DNA from: Pseudomonas putida
GTDB lineage: Bacteria > Pseudomonadota > Gammaproteobacteria > Pseudomonadales > Pseudomonadaceae
DNA length: 64,000 bases
Reading direction: 5' to 3'
Assembly (NCBI RefSeq): GCF_016406145.1
Contig: NZ_CP066306.1
Location: forward strand, 1,674,001 to 1,738,000
The stretch's first letter is position 1. Each line of letters starts with the position of its first letter. Both the position numbers and the translations under genes were made by a program. This document shows positions 28,008-37,100 of this stretch, piece by piece. Under the pieces are notes generated by a model. That model worked only from the letters and a program-made list of their open reading frames with translations. It was not told the DNA's origin and ran no database searches.

Positions 28008-28979
28008 ATGCAAATTGCCCTGGCCCCTATGGAGGGGCTGGTCGACAACATCCTGCGCGACGTTCTGACCCGAGTGGGCGGCATCGATTGGTGCGTCACC
28101 GAGTTCATCCGCGTGTGCGACCGCCTGTTGCCTGCTTCTTCCTTCGACAAGCTCGCGCCTGAACTGCGTAAGGGTGCGCGCACGGCTGCCGGTGTACCCA
28201 TGCGTGTGCAGTTGCTGGGCTCGGATCCCGTCTGCCTGGCCGAAAACGCGGCCCTGGCCTGTGAGCTGGGTGCGCCGGTGATTGACCTTAATTTCGGTTG
28301 CCCGGCCAAGACCGTGAACAAGTCACGCGGCGGCGCAGTGCTGCTCAAGGAGCCCGAACTGCTGCACGCCATCGTGCGTGAAGTTCGGCGTGCAGTGCCG
28401 GCGCACATCCCGGTCACCTCCAAGATGCGTCTTGGCTTCGACACTCCGGACGGTGCGCTCGATTGTGCTACCGCGCTGGCTGAGGGCGGCTCGGCGCACC
28501 TGGTGGTACATGCGCGCACCAAAGTCGAGGGCTATAAGCCGCCTGCACACTGGGAGTGGGTGGCGCGGGTTCAGGATGTGGTCAAGGTGCCGGTGTTCGC
28601 CAACGGTGAGATCTGGACCGTAGACGACTGGCGGCGTTGCCGCGAGGTCAGCGGCGCAGAGGACATCATGCTCGGGCGGGGGCTGGTGTCGCGGCCGGAC
28701 CTGGCCTTGCAGATTGCGGCTGCGCGAGACGGGCGTGAGTACCAGCCGATGAGTTGGGAGGCGTTGTTGCCCTTGCTGCGCGAGTTCTGGCGCCAGGCCC
28801 AAGCCAAGCTGTCGCCGCGCTATGCACCGGGGCGGATGAAACAGTGGTTGGCGATGCTGACGCGTAGTTATCCCGAGGCGGTACTGCTGTTTGCCGAGCT
28901 GCGCAGGGAAGATGACTGTCAGCGGATCAGCCGGTTGCTGGGTGTTGAGGTGCAGGCATCCGAAGAGTGTGTCGCGTGA
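28008..28979 (+). CDS. dusC: tRNA-dihydrouridine synthase DusC
   Basis: FMN enzyme that reduces uridine 16 of tRNA to dihydrouridine, 323 aa. The N-terminal [15 protein letters not shown] binds [22 protein letters not shown] carries the catalytic cysteine, and KMRLGFD and [10 protein letters not shown] complete the Dus pattern. The N-terminal MEGLVD and the C-terminal helical domain favour DusC over DusA/DusB. The ATG at 28008 sits 51 bases after the thioesterase stop. ibpA with its own heat-shock promoter follows. Confidence 0.92.
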   Translation: MQIALAPMEGLVDNILRDVLTRVGGIDWCVTEFIRVCDRLLPASSFDKLAPELRKGARTAAGVPMRVQLLGSDPVCLAENAALACELGAPVIDLNFGCPAKTVNKSRGGAVLLKEPELLHAIVREVRRAVPAHIPVTSKMRLGFDTPDGALDCATALAEGGSAHLVVHARTKVEGYKPPAHWEWVARVQDVVKVPVFANGEIWTVDDWRRCREVSGAEDIMLGRGLVSRPDLALQIAAARDGREYQPMSWEALLPLLREFWRQAQAKLSPRYAPGRMKQWLAMLTRSYPEAVLLFAELRREDDCQRISRLLGVEVQASEECVA

Positions 28980-29030
28980 TCAGTTCTGCCTGGGGCCGGT
29001 AAATTCACCACAATTTTTTTTGTTTTGCCC

Positions 29031-29058
29031 CTTGAAAGCTATTTCCTGAGCCCTATTT
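29031..29058 (+). promoter_or_regulatory. Sigma32 (heat-shock) promoter of ibpA
   Basis: CTTGAAA (29031-29037), a 13-bp spacer and CCCTATTT (29051-29058) match the sigma32 consensus closely. Transcription starts near 29065, giving a leader of about 63 nt. Confidence 0.85.
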
Positions 29059-29064
29059 ATTCAG

Positions 29065-29130
29065 TACGCGATGCCGAAGTCGGGTCGCGTAGTGACTTTA
29101 CTTGCTGAATCTCAGGAGTTTATGACCATG
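29065..29130 (+). promoter_or_regulatory. ROSE-type RNA thermometer in the ibpA leader
   Basis: The leader folds into a 5' hairpin (ACGCGA 29066-29071 / TCGCGT 29085-29090) and a 3' hairpin that hides the ribosome site. In the latter, CTTGCTGA (29101-29108) pairs with TCAGGAG (29112-29118), with G29104 left bulged opposite the Shine-Dalgarno sequence. This is the hallmark UYGCU element of ROSE thermometers in small heat-shock genes; melting at high temperature frees AGGAG. Confidence 0.8.
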
Positions 29131-29571
29131 ACTACCGCTTTCTCTCTTGCACCTCTGTTCCGCCATTCCGTTGGCTTCGACCGTTTCAACGACCTGTTCG
29201 AGTCTGCGGCACGTAACGAGGCGGGTAGCAGCTACCCTCCCTACAACGTTGAAAAGCATGGTGATGACCACTATCGCATCGTAGTTGCCGCAGCCGGTTT
29301 CCAGGAGCAGGACCTCGACCTTCAGGTGGAGAAAGGCGTCCTGACCGTGATCGGTGGCAAGCGTGAAAACGGCGCCGCAGAAGTGACCTATCTGCACCAG
29401 GGCATCGCCCAGCGCGCGTTCAAGCTGTCGTTCCGCCTGGCGGACCATATCGAGGTCAAATCAGCAGGGCTCGCCAATGGGCTGCTCAGCATTGACCTGC
29501 TGCGCATTGTGCCGGAAGAAGCCAAGGCCAAGCGCATTCCGATCAATGGTGACAAGCCAGCACTCAACTGA
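29128..29571 (+). CDS. ibpA: Small heat-shock protein IbpA
   Basis: Hsp20 chaperone that binds aggregating proteins and hands them to DnaK/ClpB. The 147-aa protein starts MTTAFSLAPLFRHSVGFDRF and has an alpha-crystallin domain at about residues 35-125, ending in the GLLSIDLLRIVPEE strand, and a C-terminal tail with RIPI, the I-x-I motif that mediates oligomerisation. AGGAG (29114-29118) fits the ATG at 29128, not that at 29122. It is controlled by sigma32 and by a ROSE thermometer. Confidence 0.95.
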   Translation: MTTAFSLAPLFRHSVGFDRFNDLFESAARNEAGSSYPPYNVEKHGDDHYRIVVAAAGFQEQDLDLQVEKGVLTVIGGKRENGAAEVTYLHQGIAQRAFKLSFRLADHIEVKSAGLANGLLSIDLLRIVPEEAKAKRIPINGDKPALN

Positions 29572-29604
29572 GGCTGGCGGCGTTATCAGGGCTGCTACGC
29601 AGCC

Positions 29605-29656
29605 CATCTCCGGCAAGCCGGCTCCTACCTTGTGGGGGCCGGCTTGCCTGCGATGG
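29605..29656. repeat. REP doublet after ibpA
   Basis: CATCTCCGGCAAGCCGG and its inverted partner CCGGCTTGCCTGCGATG flank a 17-base centre. The CCGGCAAGCCGG core is the same as in the element at 36159-36240. Confidence 0.75.
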
Positions 29657-29684
29657 GCCGCCTGGCGGCCCCAAATCCTTTTTT
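29655..29684 (+). terminator. Terminator after ibpA
   Basis: GGGCCGCC/GGCGGCCC (29655-29662 and 29664-29671) is followed by AAATCC and six T. It ends just before the convergent GGDEF-EAL gene. Confidence 0.65.
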
Positions 29685-29690
29685 CGATGC

Positions 29691-32600
29691 TCAGAAATCG
29701 GCGGGGGCTTCCAGCAGCATCTGCCTGAACTCCGGTAGCGGCAGCGGCCGGCTGTGCAGGTAACCCTGGTACAGGTGGCACCCCAGCCTTTCCAGAAACT
29801 CCAGTTGCTCTGTCAGCTCCACGCCTTCGGCGATCACCGCCAGGTCAAGGCTGCGCGCCATGGCGACGATTGCCCGGACAATCTCGGCGTCGTTGGAATC
29901 CACTGGTGCGTCGCGCACGAAGGTCTGGTCGATCTTCAGTGCGTCCACCGGCAAGCGCTTGAGGTAGGTCAGCGAGGAATAGCCCGTACCAAAATCGTCC
30001 ATGGCGAAGCTCACCCCATGGCGTTTGAGTTCGCGCATCTTGCTGATGGTGTCTTCCAGGTTCTGGATCACGATGCCTTCGGTAATCTCCAGCTTGAGCA
30101 TGTGCCGTGGCAGGCGGTAGTCGTCCAGGCTGCGCAGCACCCGTTGGACGAAGTCGTTCTGGCGAAACTGCCGGGGGCTAATGTTCACGCACAGGCTGAA
30201 ATCATCGGCATCGATCAACCCGTCTGTGAGCATGCGCGAGCAAGCGTCACAGGCTTCGTCGAGTATCCAACTGCCAACTTCCAGGATCAGGCCGCTTTCC
30301 TCCAGCACCTGGATGAACTGAGCCGGCGGTTGCTGGCCCAATTGCGGGTGATGCCAGCGCAACAGTACCTCGGCCCCGACAATGCGGTTGTCGCGGGCAT
30401 CCACCTGGGGCTGAAAGTGCAAGGCCAGTTCGCCCCGTGCCAGTGCCAGGCGCAGGTCGCTTTCCATGCGCAGGCGCTCGCTGGCTGCCTTCTGCATGGT
30501 GGTATGGAACAACTGGGTGGTGTTGCGCCCTGAGTCCTTGGCGCGGTACAGGGCGATGTCGGCGCGTTTGAGCAGGTCGGCGGGGGTGGTGCCGTGGTCG
30601 GGGATCAGTGCCACGCCGATGCTCGGGGTTACCTGTAGACGCTGGCCGTCCAGCGACATAGGTTCGGCCAGCAGTTCGCGCAGGGTATCGGCCAGCTCGC
30701 GAACCTTGTTTTCCACTGCCTCGCGGCTGCCCTCCAGGCCACTGAGCAGTACCACGAATTCGTCGCCACCCAGGCGTGCCACCGTATCTTCCAGGCGCAC
30801 ACTGGCTTCCAGGCGAGCGGTGATGATCTTCAGCACCGTGTCGCCCACCGGGTGGCCGAGGGAGTCGTTGATGTGCTTGAAATGGTCGAGGTCGAGGAAC
30901 AGCAGGGCGCCGCGCAGGTTGTGCCGGCGCAGCAGGGCGATCTGTTGGCTCAGGCGGTCCATCAGCAAGGCGCGGTTGGGCAGGTTGGTCAGTGGGTCGT
31001 GGTAGGCCAGGTGGCGGATCTGCGCCTGGGCATTCTTCAGTTGGCTGACATCGCGGGCGGTGAGTAGCAGGCAATCGGTCTCGTTGAGGCTGATCGGCTC
31101 GACCGATACCTCCACGGTGAGGATGTCGCCACGCTTGGTGCGCCCGAGCATCTCCCGGTGGTGTACCCGGCCACGCTCCTTCAGCTCGACGAGCAAAGCG
31201 CTGCGCTGCTTGTCGTCGGCCCAGATACCCAGCTCGTAGACACTGTGGCCGATCACTTCGGCGGTGCTGTAGCCGGTCAGCCTGCAGAACCCATCGTTGA
31301 CCTCCACATAGCGGCCGCTGTGGCGCTCAGTGATGGTGATCGCGTCCGGGCTGGAATGAAACGCCTTGGCGAACTTCTCCTCGCTGGACTTGAGCGCTGC
31401 TTCGGCCCGTTGCTGCTGGGTGATGTCGCGCAGGGTGGTGACGCTGCAGGGGTGGTTGTCGACGCTGATCAGCCGGCTTGAAATCACACAGGTCAGTGGT
31501 GAGCCGTTGCGGTGGTTGACCACCACTGCAACGTTGCTCAGGGCCTGTTCGCGGATAACCCGTTCGATGCGTTGCGCGCGTTCGATCGACTCGGCCCACA
31601 GGCCGATCTTTTCGGCGGTGCGGCCGATCACCTGTTCGGCGCTCCAGCCAAAGGTGTGGGTGAAGGCCGGGTTGATCTCGATGAACTGACCGGTGTCCTG
31701 GCGGGTCACGCAGATCGGATCGGGGCTGACCTGGAACAGGCTGGCGAACTTCTCTTCCGATGCGCTCAGGCGCAGCTCGCGCTCGACCTGATCGGTGATG
31801 TCCAGAAGGGTGCCGGCCATGCGCAGCGGGTTACCCTGCTCGTCGCGGTACAGGCGTGCTCGGCTTTCGATGTAACGCGAAGCGCCGTTTTCCAGCTGCA
31901 CGCGGTAGGTGATCTGGTAGTTGCCTTCTGGGCCTTCGCGCAGGCTGCGGTAGGCCTGGCGCATGCCATCGCGTTCGTCCTGGGGCACGCCTTCGAAAAA
32001 TGCGTCGAACGATTCGTGAAAGGGTATCGGGTCCAGTCCGTGCAGTTGCGCGGCACGGGCCGAGCCATAGAGCATGCCGCTGGGGATGTGCCAATCCCAG
32101 GTGCCCAGTTGCGCCGAGTCCAGGGCCAGATCAAGGCGTTCCTGGCTATCCTTGAGCGCTTGCTCGGCACGTTTGCGCTCGGACGTGTCGACGAAGGTGC
32201 TGAGCAGGAACGTCACGCCTTCCAGTTCGATGCCCTGGGTGCACAGAATGCCGTCGTGGATTTTGCCGCTGCTGGCACGCAACTGCACCTCCATGATGGT
32301 CGGGCCGCTGCTGGAGCGAGTCGAATCCAGTACCTGGTGACGCTGTTCGGGGGTTACCCAGAGGCCAAGTTCCAAGCTGGTCTTGCCGATCACCTGTTCG
32401 CCAGGCCAGCCGAACATGTCTTCGAAATGCTGGTTGACTTCGAAAATCATGCCGTCTTGGCGGCGGGTGAGCAGAATCGCGTTAGGGCTGAGGTGAAACA
32501 GGGTGGCAAAGCGTTTTTCCGAGTTGATCAGTGCGGTTTCCCGTTCGCGCTGGCGGGTTATCTCGCGGATTATCCCGATCATCTGTGGCCGGCCTTGGCG

Positions 32601-32987
32601 GTCGTGGGTCAGGCTGCCGTTGATTTCCAGCCAGTGCAGGCTGCCGTCCGGCCAGCGGATGCGATGGCGCATGGCTTTCTCGGCCGGCTCACCATTGACC
32701 ACTGCCTGGAACAGTTGGCGCGTGCGCGCGCGATCTTCTTCCGGCAGCAGGTCGAGGTAATCGATATCGTTGGGCAAGGGGCGCTGCGGATCGAAGCCGA
32801 ACAGTGCCTGGGTGCCGCGCGACCAGCTGACTCTGCCACTGTCGATGTCCCATAGCCAGGCGCCCAGGCGTGCACCATTGAGCGCAGCCAGCAGTTGCGG
32901 GGCGTTCTGCCAGGCCTGTTCCGACTCCTGAGGATTGGCCGCAGGGATGCGCGGCAGGCGCGGAAAGCGTTTTGCTGATTTGGGCAT
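29691..32987 (-). CDS. Five-PAS, GGDEF and EAL domain c-di-GMP protein
   Basis: A 1098-aa cytoplasmic signalling protein without visible membrane segments. Five PAS/PAC units occupy about residues 30-655, spaced about 120-125 residues apart. A diguanylate cyclase domain follows, with intact GGDEF in RLGGDEFVVLL. A phosphodiesterase domain then begins with FHFQPQ and has EVL in place of EAL in AEVLLRWHHP, a common active variant. Both c-di-GMP synthesis and hydrolysis are possible; the PAS array suggests redox, light or ligand input. It is convergent with ibpA. Net activity cannot be read from sequence. Confidence 0.9.
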   Translation of the reverse strand: MPKSAKRFPRLPRIPAANPQESEQAWQNAPQLLAALNGARLGAWLWDIDSGRVSWSRGTQALFGFDPQRPLPNDIDYLDLLPEEDRARTRQLFQAVVNGEPAEKAMRHRIRWPDGSLHWLEINGSLTHDRQGRPQMIGIIREITRQRERETALINSEKRFATLFHLSPNAILLTRRQDGMIFEVNQHFEDMFGWPGEQVIGKTSLELGLWVTPEQRHQVLDSTRSSSGPTIMEVQLRASSGKIHDGILCTQGIELEGVTFLLSTFVDTSERKRAEQALKDSQERLDLALDSAQLGTWDWHIPSGMLYGSARAAQLHGLDPIPFHESFDAFFEGVPQDERDGMRQAYRSLREGPEGNYQITYRVQLENGASRYIESRARLYRDEQGNPLRMAGTLLDITDQVERELRLSASEEKFASLFQVSPDPICVTRQDTGQFIEINPAFTHTFGWSAEQVIGRTAEKIGLWAESIERAQRIERVIREQALSNVAVVVNHRNGSPLTCVISSRLISVDNHPCSVTTLRDITQQQRAEAALKSSEEKFAKAFHSSPDAITITERHSGRYVEVNDGFCRLTGYSTAEVIGHSVYELGIWADDKQRSALLVELKERGRVHHREMLGRTKRGDILTVEVSVEPISLNETDCLLLTARDVSQLKNAQAQIRHLAYHDPLTNLPNRALLMDRLSQQIALLRRHNLRGALLFLDLDHFKHINDSLGHPVGDTVLKIITARLEASVRLEDTVARLGGDEFVVLLSGLEGSREAVENKVRELADTLRELLAEPMSLDGQRLQVTPSIGVALIPDHGTTPADLLKRADIALYRAKDSGRNTTQLFHTTMQKAASERLRMESDLRLALARGELALHFQPQVDARDNRIVGAEVLLRWHHPQLGQQPPAQFIQVLEESGLILEVGSWILDEACDACSRMLTDGLIDADDFSLCVNISPRQFRQNDFVQRVLRSLDDYRLPRHMLKLEITEGIVIQNLEDTISKMRELKRHGVSFAMDDFGTGYSSLTYLKRLPVDALKIDQTFVRDAPVDSNDAEIVRAIVAMARSLDLAVIAEGVELTEQLEFLERLGCHLYQGYLHSRPLPLPEFRQMLLEAPADF

Positions 32988-33048
32988 GGGTACCAGACCT
33001 TTGGCGTTTGACGCGTCCCTGGGTTGGAAGTGCAGGCCTGACGACCGG

Positions 33049-33927
33049 TCAGGCGGCCCCTGCGTGACTGTCGAGCAGGGCCATGAAGGCCCTTGCGGCG
33101 TTCGATAGCGTTCGCTCGGTATGCAATATGTAGCCTAGCTGGCGTGACAGCTGTATGCCGGGTAAAGCGATGGGTGCAACCTGATCGTCGAGCATGGTGC
33201 GCGGGAGCACGCTCCAGGCCAGGCCGATCGAGACCATCATCTTGATGGTTTCCAGGTAGTTGGTGCTCATGGCGATGTTCGGGGCCAGGCCCTGGCTTTC
33301 GAACAGGCGCTGGACGATGTGGTGGGTGAAGGTATTGCCACCGGGGAATACCGCCGGATGGCGGGCAACGTCAGCCAGGCTGACCTGGGTATTGCTGGCC
33401 AGCGGGTGCTCGGGGGCGGCGACGAAATCCAGTGCGTCGTCCCAGACGGGGATGGCCTTGATCAGGTGATGGGGCTCTGGCGCCAGGGTGATGACCGCTA
33501 TCTCGGCGCGCCCGTGCAGAACCTCGTCATAGGCCGCTTCTGAATCGAGGAACTGGATATCCAGCGCAACGGCCGGGTGCTGGCGGGTGAATGCCCGCAG
33601 CAGCGGGGGCAAGCGGTGCAGGCCAATGTGATGGCTGGTGGCGAGGGTCAGGCGACCACTCACCTGCCCGGTCAGGTTGGTCAGCGCACGTCGGGTATCA
33701 TCGAGGACGTTGAGGATCTGATAGGCGCGCGGCAGCAGGGCGCGGCCGGCTTCGGTCAAGGTCACCTCGCGGCCCAGGCGATCGAACAGGCGCACGTCCA
33801 GCTGTTGCTCCAGCCCGGCAATGCGCTTGCTGATGGCCGGTTGGGTCAGGTGCAGGCGTTCGCCGGCCCCGGAGAAGCTGCCGGTCTCGGCAATGGCAAT
33901 GAAGGCGCTGAGGTTGGCCAGGTCCAT
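33049..33927 (-). CDS. LysR-family transcriptional regulator
   Basis: A 292-aa LysR-type regulator. The winged helix-turn-helix covers about residues 1-60 (FSGAGERLHLTQPAISKRIAGLE), followed by a substrate-binding domain. It is divergent from leuC, with 130 bases between start codons, the arrangement of a LysR regulator next to its target. A leucine-pathway effector is therefore plausible (LysR regulators of leu genes, such as LeuO, are known), but the target could also be its own gene or a distant one. An AT-rich gap between the two genes holds short palindromes such as ATGCAAAGCAT. Confidence 0.9.
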   Translation of the reverse strand: MDLANLSAFIAIAETGSFSGAGERLHLTQPAISKRIAGLEQQLDVRLFDRLGREVTLTEAGRALLPRAYQILNVLDDTRRALTNLTGQVSGRLTLATSHHIGLHRLPPLLRAFTRQHPAVALDIQFLDSEAAYDEVLHGRAEIAVITLAPEPHHLIKAIPVWDDALDFVAAPEHPLASNTQVSLADVARHPAVFPGGNTFTHHIVQRLFESQGLAPNIAMSTNYLETIKMMVSIGLAWSVLPRTMLDDQVAPIALPGIQLSRQLGYILHTERTLSNAARAFMALLDSHAGAA

Positions 33928-33971
33928 TGTTCGAATTCCTGATGGTTATGCAAAGCATGAAAATTATGAAT

Positions 33972-34000
33972 TTGAGTTATTCAATCTATCGCCATAGCAT
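33972..34000 (+). promoter_or_regulatory. Candidate promoter of leuCD
   Basis: TTGAGT (33972-33977), a 17-bp spacer and TAGCAT (33995-34000) lie in the gap to the LysR gene. The match to sigma70 is moderate. Confidence 0.45.
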
Positions 34001-34057
34001 CGTCCGTACAAGCCAAGGGGTCTTTGGCATAGAAAGACGCTGATGAGGAACAGTCTG

Positions 34058-35491
34058 ATGGCTGGCAAAACGCTCTACGACAAACTCTGGGAAGCCCATG
34101 AGGTCAAGCGCCGTGATGACGGCTCGTCCTTGATCTACATCGACCGCCATATCATTCACGAAGTGACCTCGCCCCAGGCCTTTGAAGGCCTGCGCCTGGC
34201 CAACCGCAAGCCGTGGCGCATCGATGCCAACATCGCTACCCCGGACCACAACGTGCCGACCACCCCGGAACGCAAGGGCGGGATCGAGGCCATCGTCGAC
34301 CAGGTGTCACGCCTGCAGGTGCAGACCCTTGATGAGAACTGTGACGAATACGGCATCGTCGAATTCAAGATGAATGACGTGCGTCAGGGCATCGTTCACG
34401 TCATCAGCCCCGAGCAGGGCGCCACCTTGCCCGGCATGACCGTGGTCTGCGGTGACTCGCACACTTCCACCCACGGCGCCTTCGGTGCCTTGGCCCATGG
34501 CATCGGCACCTCCGAGGTCGAGCACGTGCTCGCCACCCAGTGCCTGGTCGCCAAAAAGATGAAAAACATGTTGGTGCGCGTCGAGGGGACATTGCCCGCC
34601 GGCGTGACGGCCAAAGACATCGTGCTTGCCGTGATCGGCAAGATCGGTACCGCCGGTGGCAACGGCCACGCCATGGAATTTGCTGGTAGCGCCATCCGCG
34701 AGCTGTCCATGGAAGGCCGCATGACCATCTGCAACATGTCGATCGAGGCCGGTGCGCGGGTCGGTCTGGTTGCCACCGATGCCACCACCATTGCTTACGT
34801 CGAAGGCCGCCCTTATGCGCCCAAAGGCGAGCAGTGGGAGCGTGCAGTCGAGGCGTGGAAAGACCTGGTATCCGATGACGATGCGGTGTTCGACACCGTG
34901 GTCGAGCTCGATGCAGCGCAGATCAAGCCGCAGGTCAGCTGGGGCACGTCGCCCGAGATGGTCCTGGCCGTCGACCAGCGTGTGCCGGACCCAGCCGCCG
35001 AGGCCGATCTGGTCAAGCGCGGCTCGATCGAGCGCGCCCTCAAGTACATGGGCCTGCGCGCCAACCAGGCGATTACCGATATCCATCTGGACCGTGTGTT
35101 CATAGGCTCCTGCACCAACTCGCGGATCGAAGACCTGCGAGCCGCAGCTGAAATCGCCAAAGGTCGCAAGGTGGCTGCCACCGTCAAGCAGGCCATCGTC
35201 GTGCCGGGTTCGGGCCTGGTAAAGGCCCAGGCCGAGCGTGAAGGCCTGGACAAGATCTTCCTCGAGGCCGGTTTCGAATGGCGTGAGCCAGGCTGCTCTA
35301 TGTGCCTGGCGATGAACCCGGACCGCCTGGAAAGCGGCGAGCATTGCGCGTCCACCTCCAACCGTAACTTCGAAGGGCGTCAGGGCGCTGGGGGCCGTAC
35401 CCACCTGGTCAGCCCGGCCATGGCTGCCGCTGCGGCGGTGACTGGCCACTTCATCGATGTTCGCGAGTTGATCCAAGGGAGCGCAGCATGA
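34058..35491 (+). CDS. leuC: 3-isopropylmalate dehydratase, large subunit
   Basis: Catalytic subunit of isopropylmalate isomerase in leucine synthesis. The 477-aa aconitase-family protein has the three [4Fe-4S] cysteines in GSCTNSR and in [17 protein letters not shown] (34045-34050) is well spaced for the ATG at 34058, giving [14 protein letters not shown]. It overlaps leuD by four bases, so the two subunits are translationally coupled. The LysR gene is divergent. leuB lies a few genes away, past a methyltransferase. Confidence 0.97.
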   Translation: MAGKTLYDKLWEAHEVKRRDDGSSLIYIDRHIIHEVTSPQAFEGLRLANRKPWRIDANIATPDHNVPTTPERKGGIEAIVDQVSRLQVQTLDENCDEYGIVEFKMNDVRQGIVHVISPEQGATLPGMTVVCGDSHTSTHGAFGALAHGIGTSEVEHVLATQCLVAKKMKNMLVRVEGTLPAGVTAKDIVLAVIGKIGTAGGNGHAMEFAGSAIRELSMEGRMTICNMSIEAGARVGLVATDATTIAYVEGRPYAPKGEQWERAVEAWKDLVSDDDAVFDTVVELDAAQIKPQVSWGTSPEMVLAVDQRVPDPAAEADLVKRGSIERALKYMGLRANQAITDIHLDRVFIGSCTNSRIEDLRAAAEIAKGRKVAATVKQAIVVPGSGLVKAQAEREGLDKIFLEAGFEWREPGCSMCLAMNPDRLESGEHCASTSNRNFEGRQGAGGRTHLVSPAMAAAAAVTGHFIDVRELIQGSAA

Positions 35492-36132
35492 AAGCCTTTA
35501 CCCAGCACACCGGTCTCGTCGCGCCGTTGGACCGTGCCAACGTCGACACCGATCAGATCATTCCCAAGCAGTTCCTCAAGTCGATCAAGCGTACCGGCTT
35601 TGGCCCCAACCTGTTCGACGAGTGGCGTTACCTGGACGTGGGCCAGCCTTACCAGGACAACAGCAAGCGCCCGCTGAACCAGGAGTTCGTGCTCAACCAC
35701 GAACGCTACCAGGGTGCCAGCGTGCTGCTGGCGCGGGAGAACTTCGGTTGCGGTTCGAGCCGTGAGCACGCCCCTTGGGCGCTGGACGAATACGGCTTCC
35801 GCAGCGTGATCGCGCCGAGCTTCGCTGACATCTTCTTCAACAACAGCTTCAAGAACGGCCTGCTGCCGATCATCCTGAGCGATGAGGAAGTGGAAGAACT
35901 GTTCAAGCAGGTCGAAGCCAACCCTGGCTACCAGTTGACCATCGACCTGCAGGCGCAGGCTGTGACCCGTCCGGACGGCAAGGTGCTGCACTTTGAGATC
36001 GATGCGTTCCGCAAGCACTGCCTGCTCAACGGCCTGGACGATATCGGCCTGACCTTGCAGGACGGCGAAGCGATCAAGGCGTTCGAAGGCAAGCACCGCG
36101 CTGCACAGCCCTGGCTGTTCCGTGATGCCTGA
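35488..36132 (+). CDS. leuD: 3-isopropylmalate dehydratase, small subunit
   Basis: Small, swivel-domain subunit that completes the LeuC active site, 214 aa. Characteristic segments are [21 protein letters not shown] at the start and [16 protein letters not shown]. The ATG at 35488 overlaps the leuC stop by four bases (ATGA). A REP doublet follows at 36159-36240, before the methyltransferase gene. Confidence 0.97.
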   Translation: MKAFTQHTGLVAPLDRANVDTDQIIPKQFLKSIKRTGFGPNLFDEWRYLDVGQPYQDNSKRPLNQEFVLNHERYQGASVLLARENFGCGSSREHAPWALDEYGFRSVIAPSFADIFFNNSFKNGLLPIILSDEEVEELFKQVEANPGYQLTIDLQAQAVTRPDGKVLHFEIDAFRKHCLLNGLDDIGLTLQDGEAIKAFEGKHRAAQPWLFRDA

Positions 36133-36158
36133 ATGATGTAATCGGGTTTGCTGGCCTC

Positions 36159-36240
36159 ATCGCCGGCAAGCCGGGACCCACAGCAACTGCACAGGTTTCT
36201 GGGCCTGTGGGGGCGGTGTGGGAGCCGGCTTGCCGGCGAT
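36159..36240. repeat. REP doublet (16-bp perfect inverted repeats)
   Basis: ATCGCCGGCAAGCCGG (36159-36174) and CCGGCTTGCCGGCGAT (36225-36240) are exact inverted copies around a 50-base centre. Such pairs lie between leuD and the methyltransferase and recur after ibpA. Confidence 0.85.
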
Positions 36241-36281
36241 AGCGGCCGTAGAGACAACCCAAAATCAAAAGGAATGCGCCC

Positions 36282-37046
36282 ATGACCAGCACCACCCACA
36301 CCGATGTGGTCCAACGCCAGTTCGGCGAACAGGCCAGTGCCTACCTCAGCAGCGCCGTGCACGCCCAGGGCAGTGAATTCGCCCTGCTGCAAGCCGAGCT
36401 GGCGGGGCAGGGTGCGGCTCGCGTGCTGGACCTGGGCTGTGGTGCCGGTCATGTCAGCTTCCACGTAGCGCCTCTGGTGGCAGAGGTGGTCGCCTACGAC
36501 CTGTCGCAGTCGATGCTTGACGTGGTTGCCAGCGCCGCCGCCGAGCGCGGCCTGGGCAATATCACCACCGAGCGTGGTGCCGCTGAACGCCTGCCATTCG
36601 CCGATGCCTCGTTCGACTACGTCTTCAGCCGCTATTCGGCGCACCACTGGAGCGACCTGGGTGTGGCGTTGCGCGAAGTACGGCGGGTGTTGAAGCCGGG
36701 CGGGGTGGCAGCCCTGATTGACGTGATGTCGCCGGGCAGTCCGTTGCTCGATACCTATTTGCAAACGGTTGAAGTGCTGCGCGACACCAGCCACGTACGC
36801 GATTATTCTGCCACCGAGTGGCAGCGCCAAGTCAGCGAAGCTGGCCTGCATGCCCGCAGCCACACCCGCCAACGCCTGCGCCTGGAATGGAACTCGTGGG
36901 TCGAACGCATGCGCACGCCCGATCCGCTGCGCGTGGCCATTCGCCAGTTGCAGCAAGCGATGGGCGAGGAAGTGCGGCAGTATTACCAGATTGAAGCAGA
37001 CGGCTCGTTCAGCACCGACGTGATCGTGTTGTGGGCAGAGCGCTGA
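36282..37046 (+). CDS. Class I SAM-dependent methyltransferase (UbiE/MenG-like fold)
   Basis: A 254-aa methyltransferase. Motif I is VLDLGCGAGHVSFHVAPLV at about residues 45-63; the YDLSQSMLDVV and ERLPFADASFDYVF motifs follow, giving a Methyltransf_11-like architecture. It is set between leuD and leuB, which is a conserved arrangement in Pseudomonas, yet no link to leucine synthesis is known. Substrate is unknown. A GC hairpin (37055-37079) separates it from leuB, with a T run before rather than after the stem, so it is not a clear terminator. Confidence 0.82.
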   Translation: MTSTTHTDVVQRQFGEQASAYLSSAVHAQGSEFALLQAELAGQGAARVLDLGCGAGHVSFHVAPLVAEVVAYDLSQSMLDVVASAAAERGLGNITTERGAAERLPFADASFDYVFSRYSAHHWSDLGVALREVRRVLKPGGVAALIDVMSPGSPLLDTYLQTVEVLRDTSHVRDYSATEWQRQVSEAGLHARSHTRQRLRLEWNSWVERMRTPDPLRVAIRQLQQAMGEEVRQYYQIEADGSFSTDVIVLWAER

Positions 37047-37100
37047 GTTTTTTACGGTGCGGCCGGGCTGGCCGCACCGCTTGAATGGATAGAGGAAAGC

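Noticed and set aside
31512..32855. 447-codon open frame antisense to the PAS-GGDEF-EAL gene
   Set aside because: Shadow frame without recognisable domains.
37055..37079. GC hairpin before leuB as a terminator
   Set aside because: The T run lies before the stem on the plus strand and no T tract follows.
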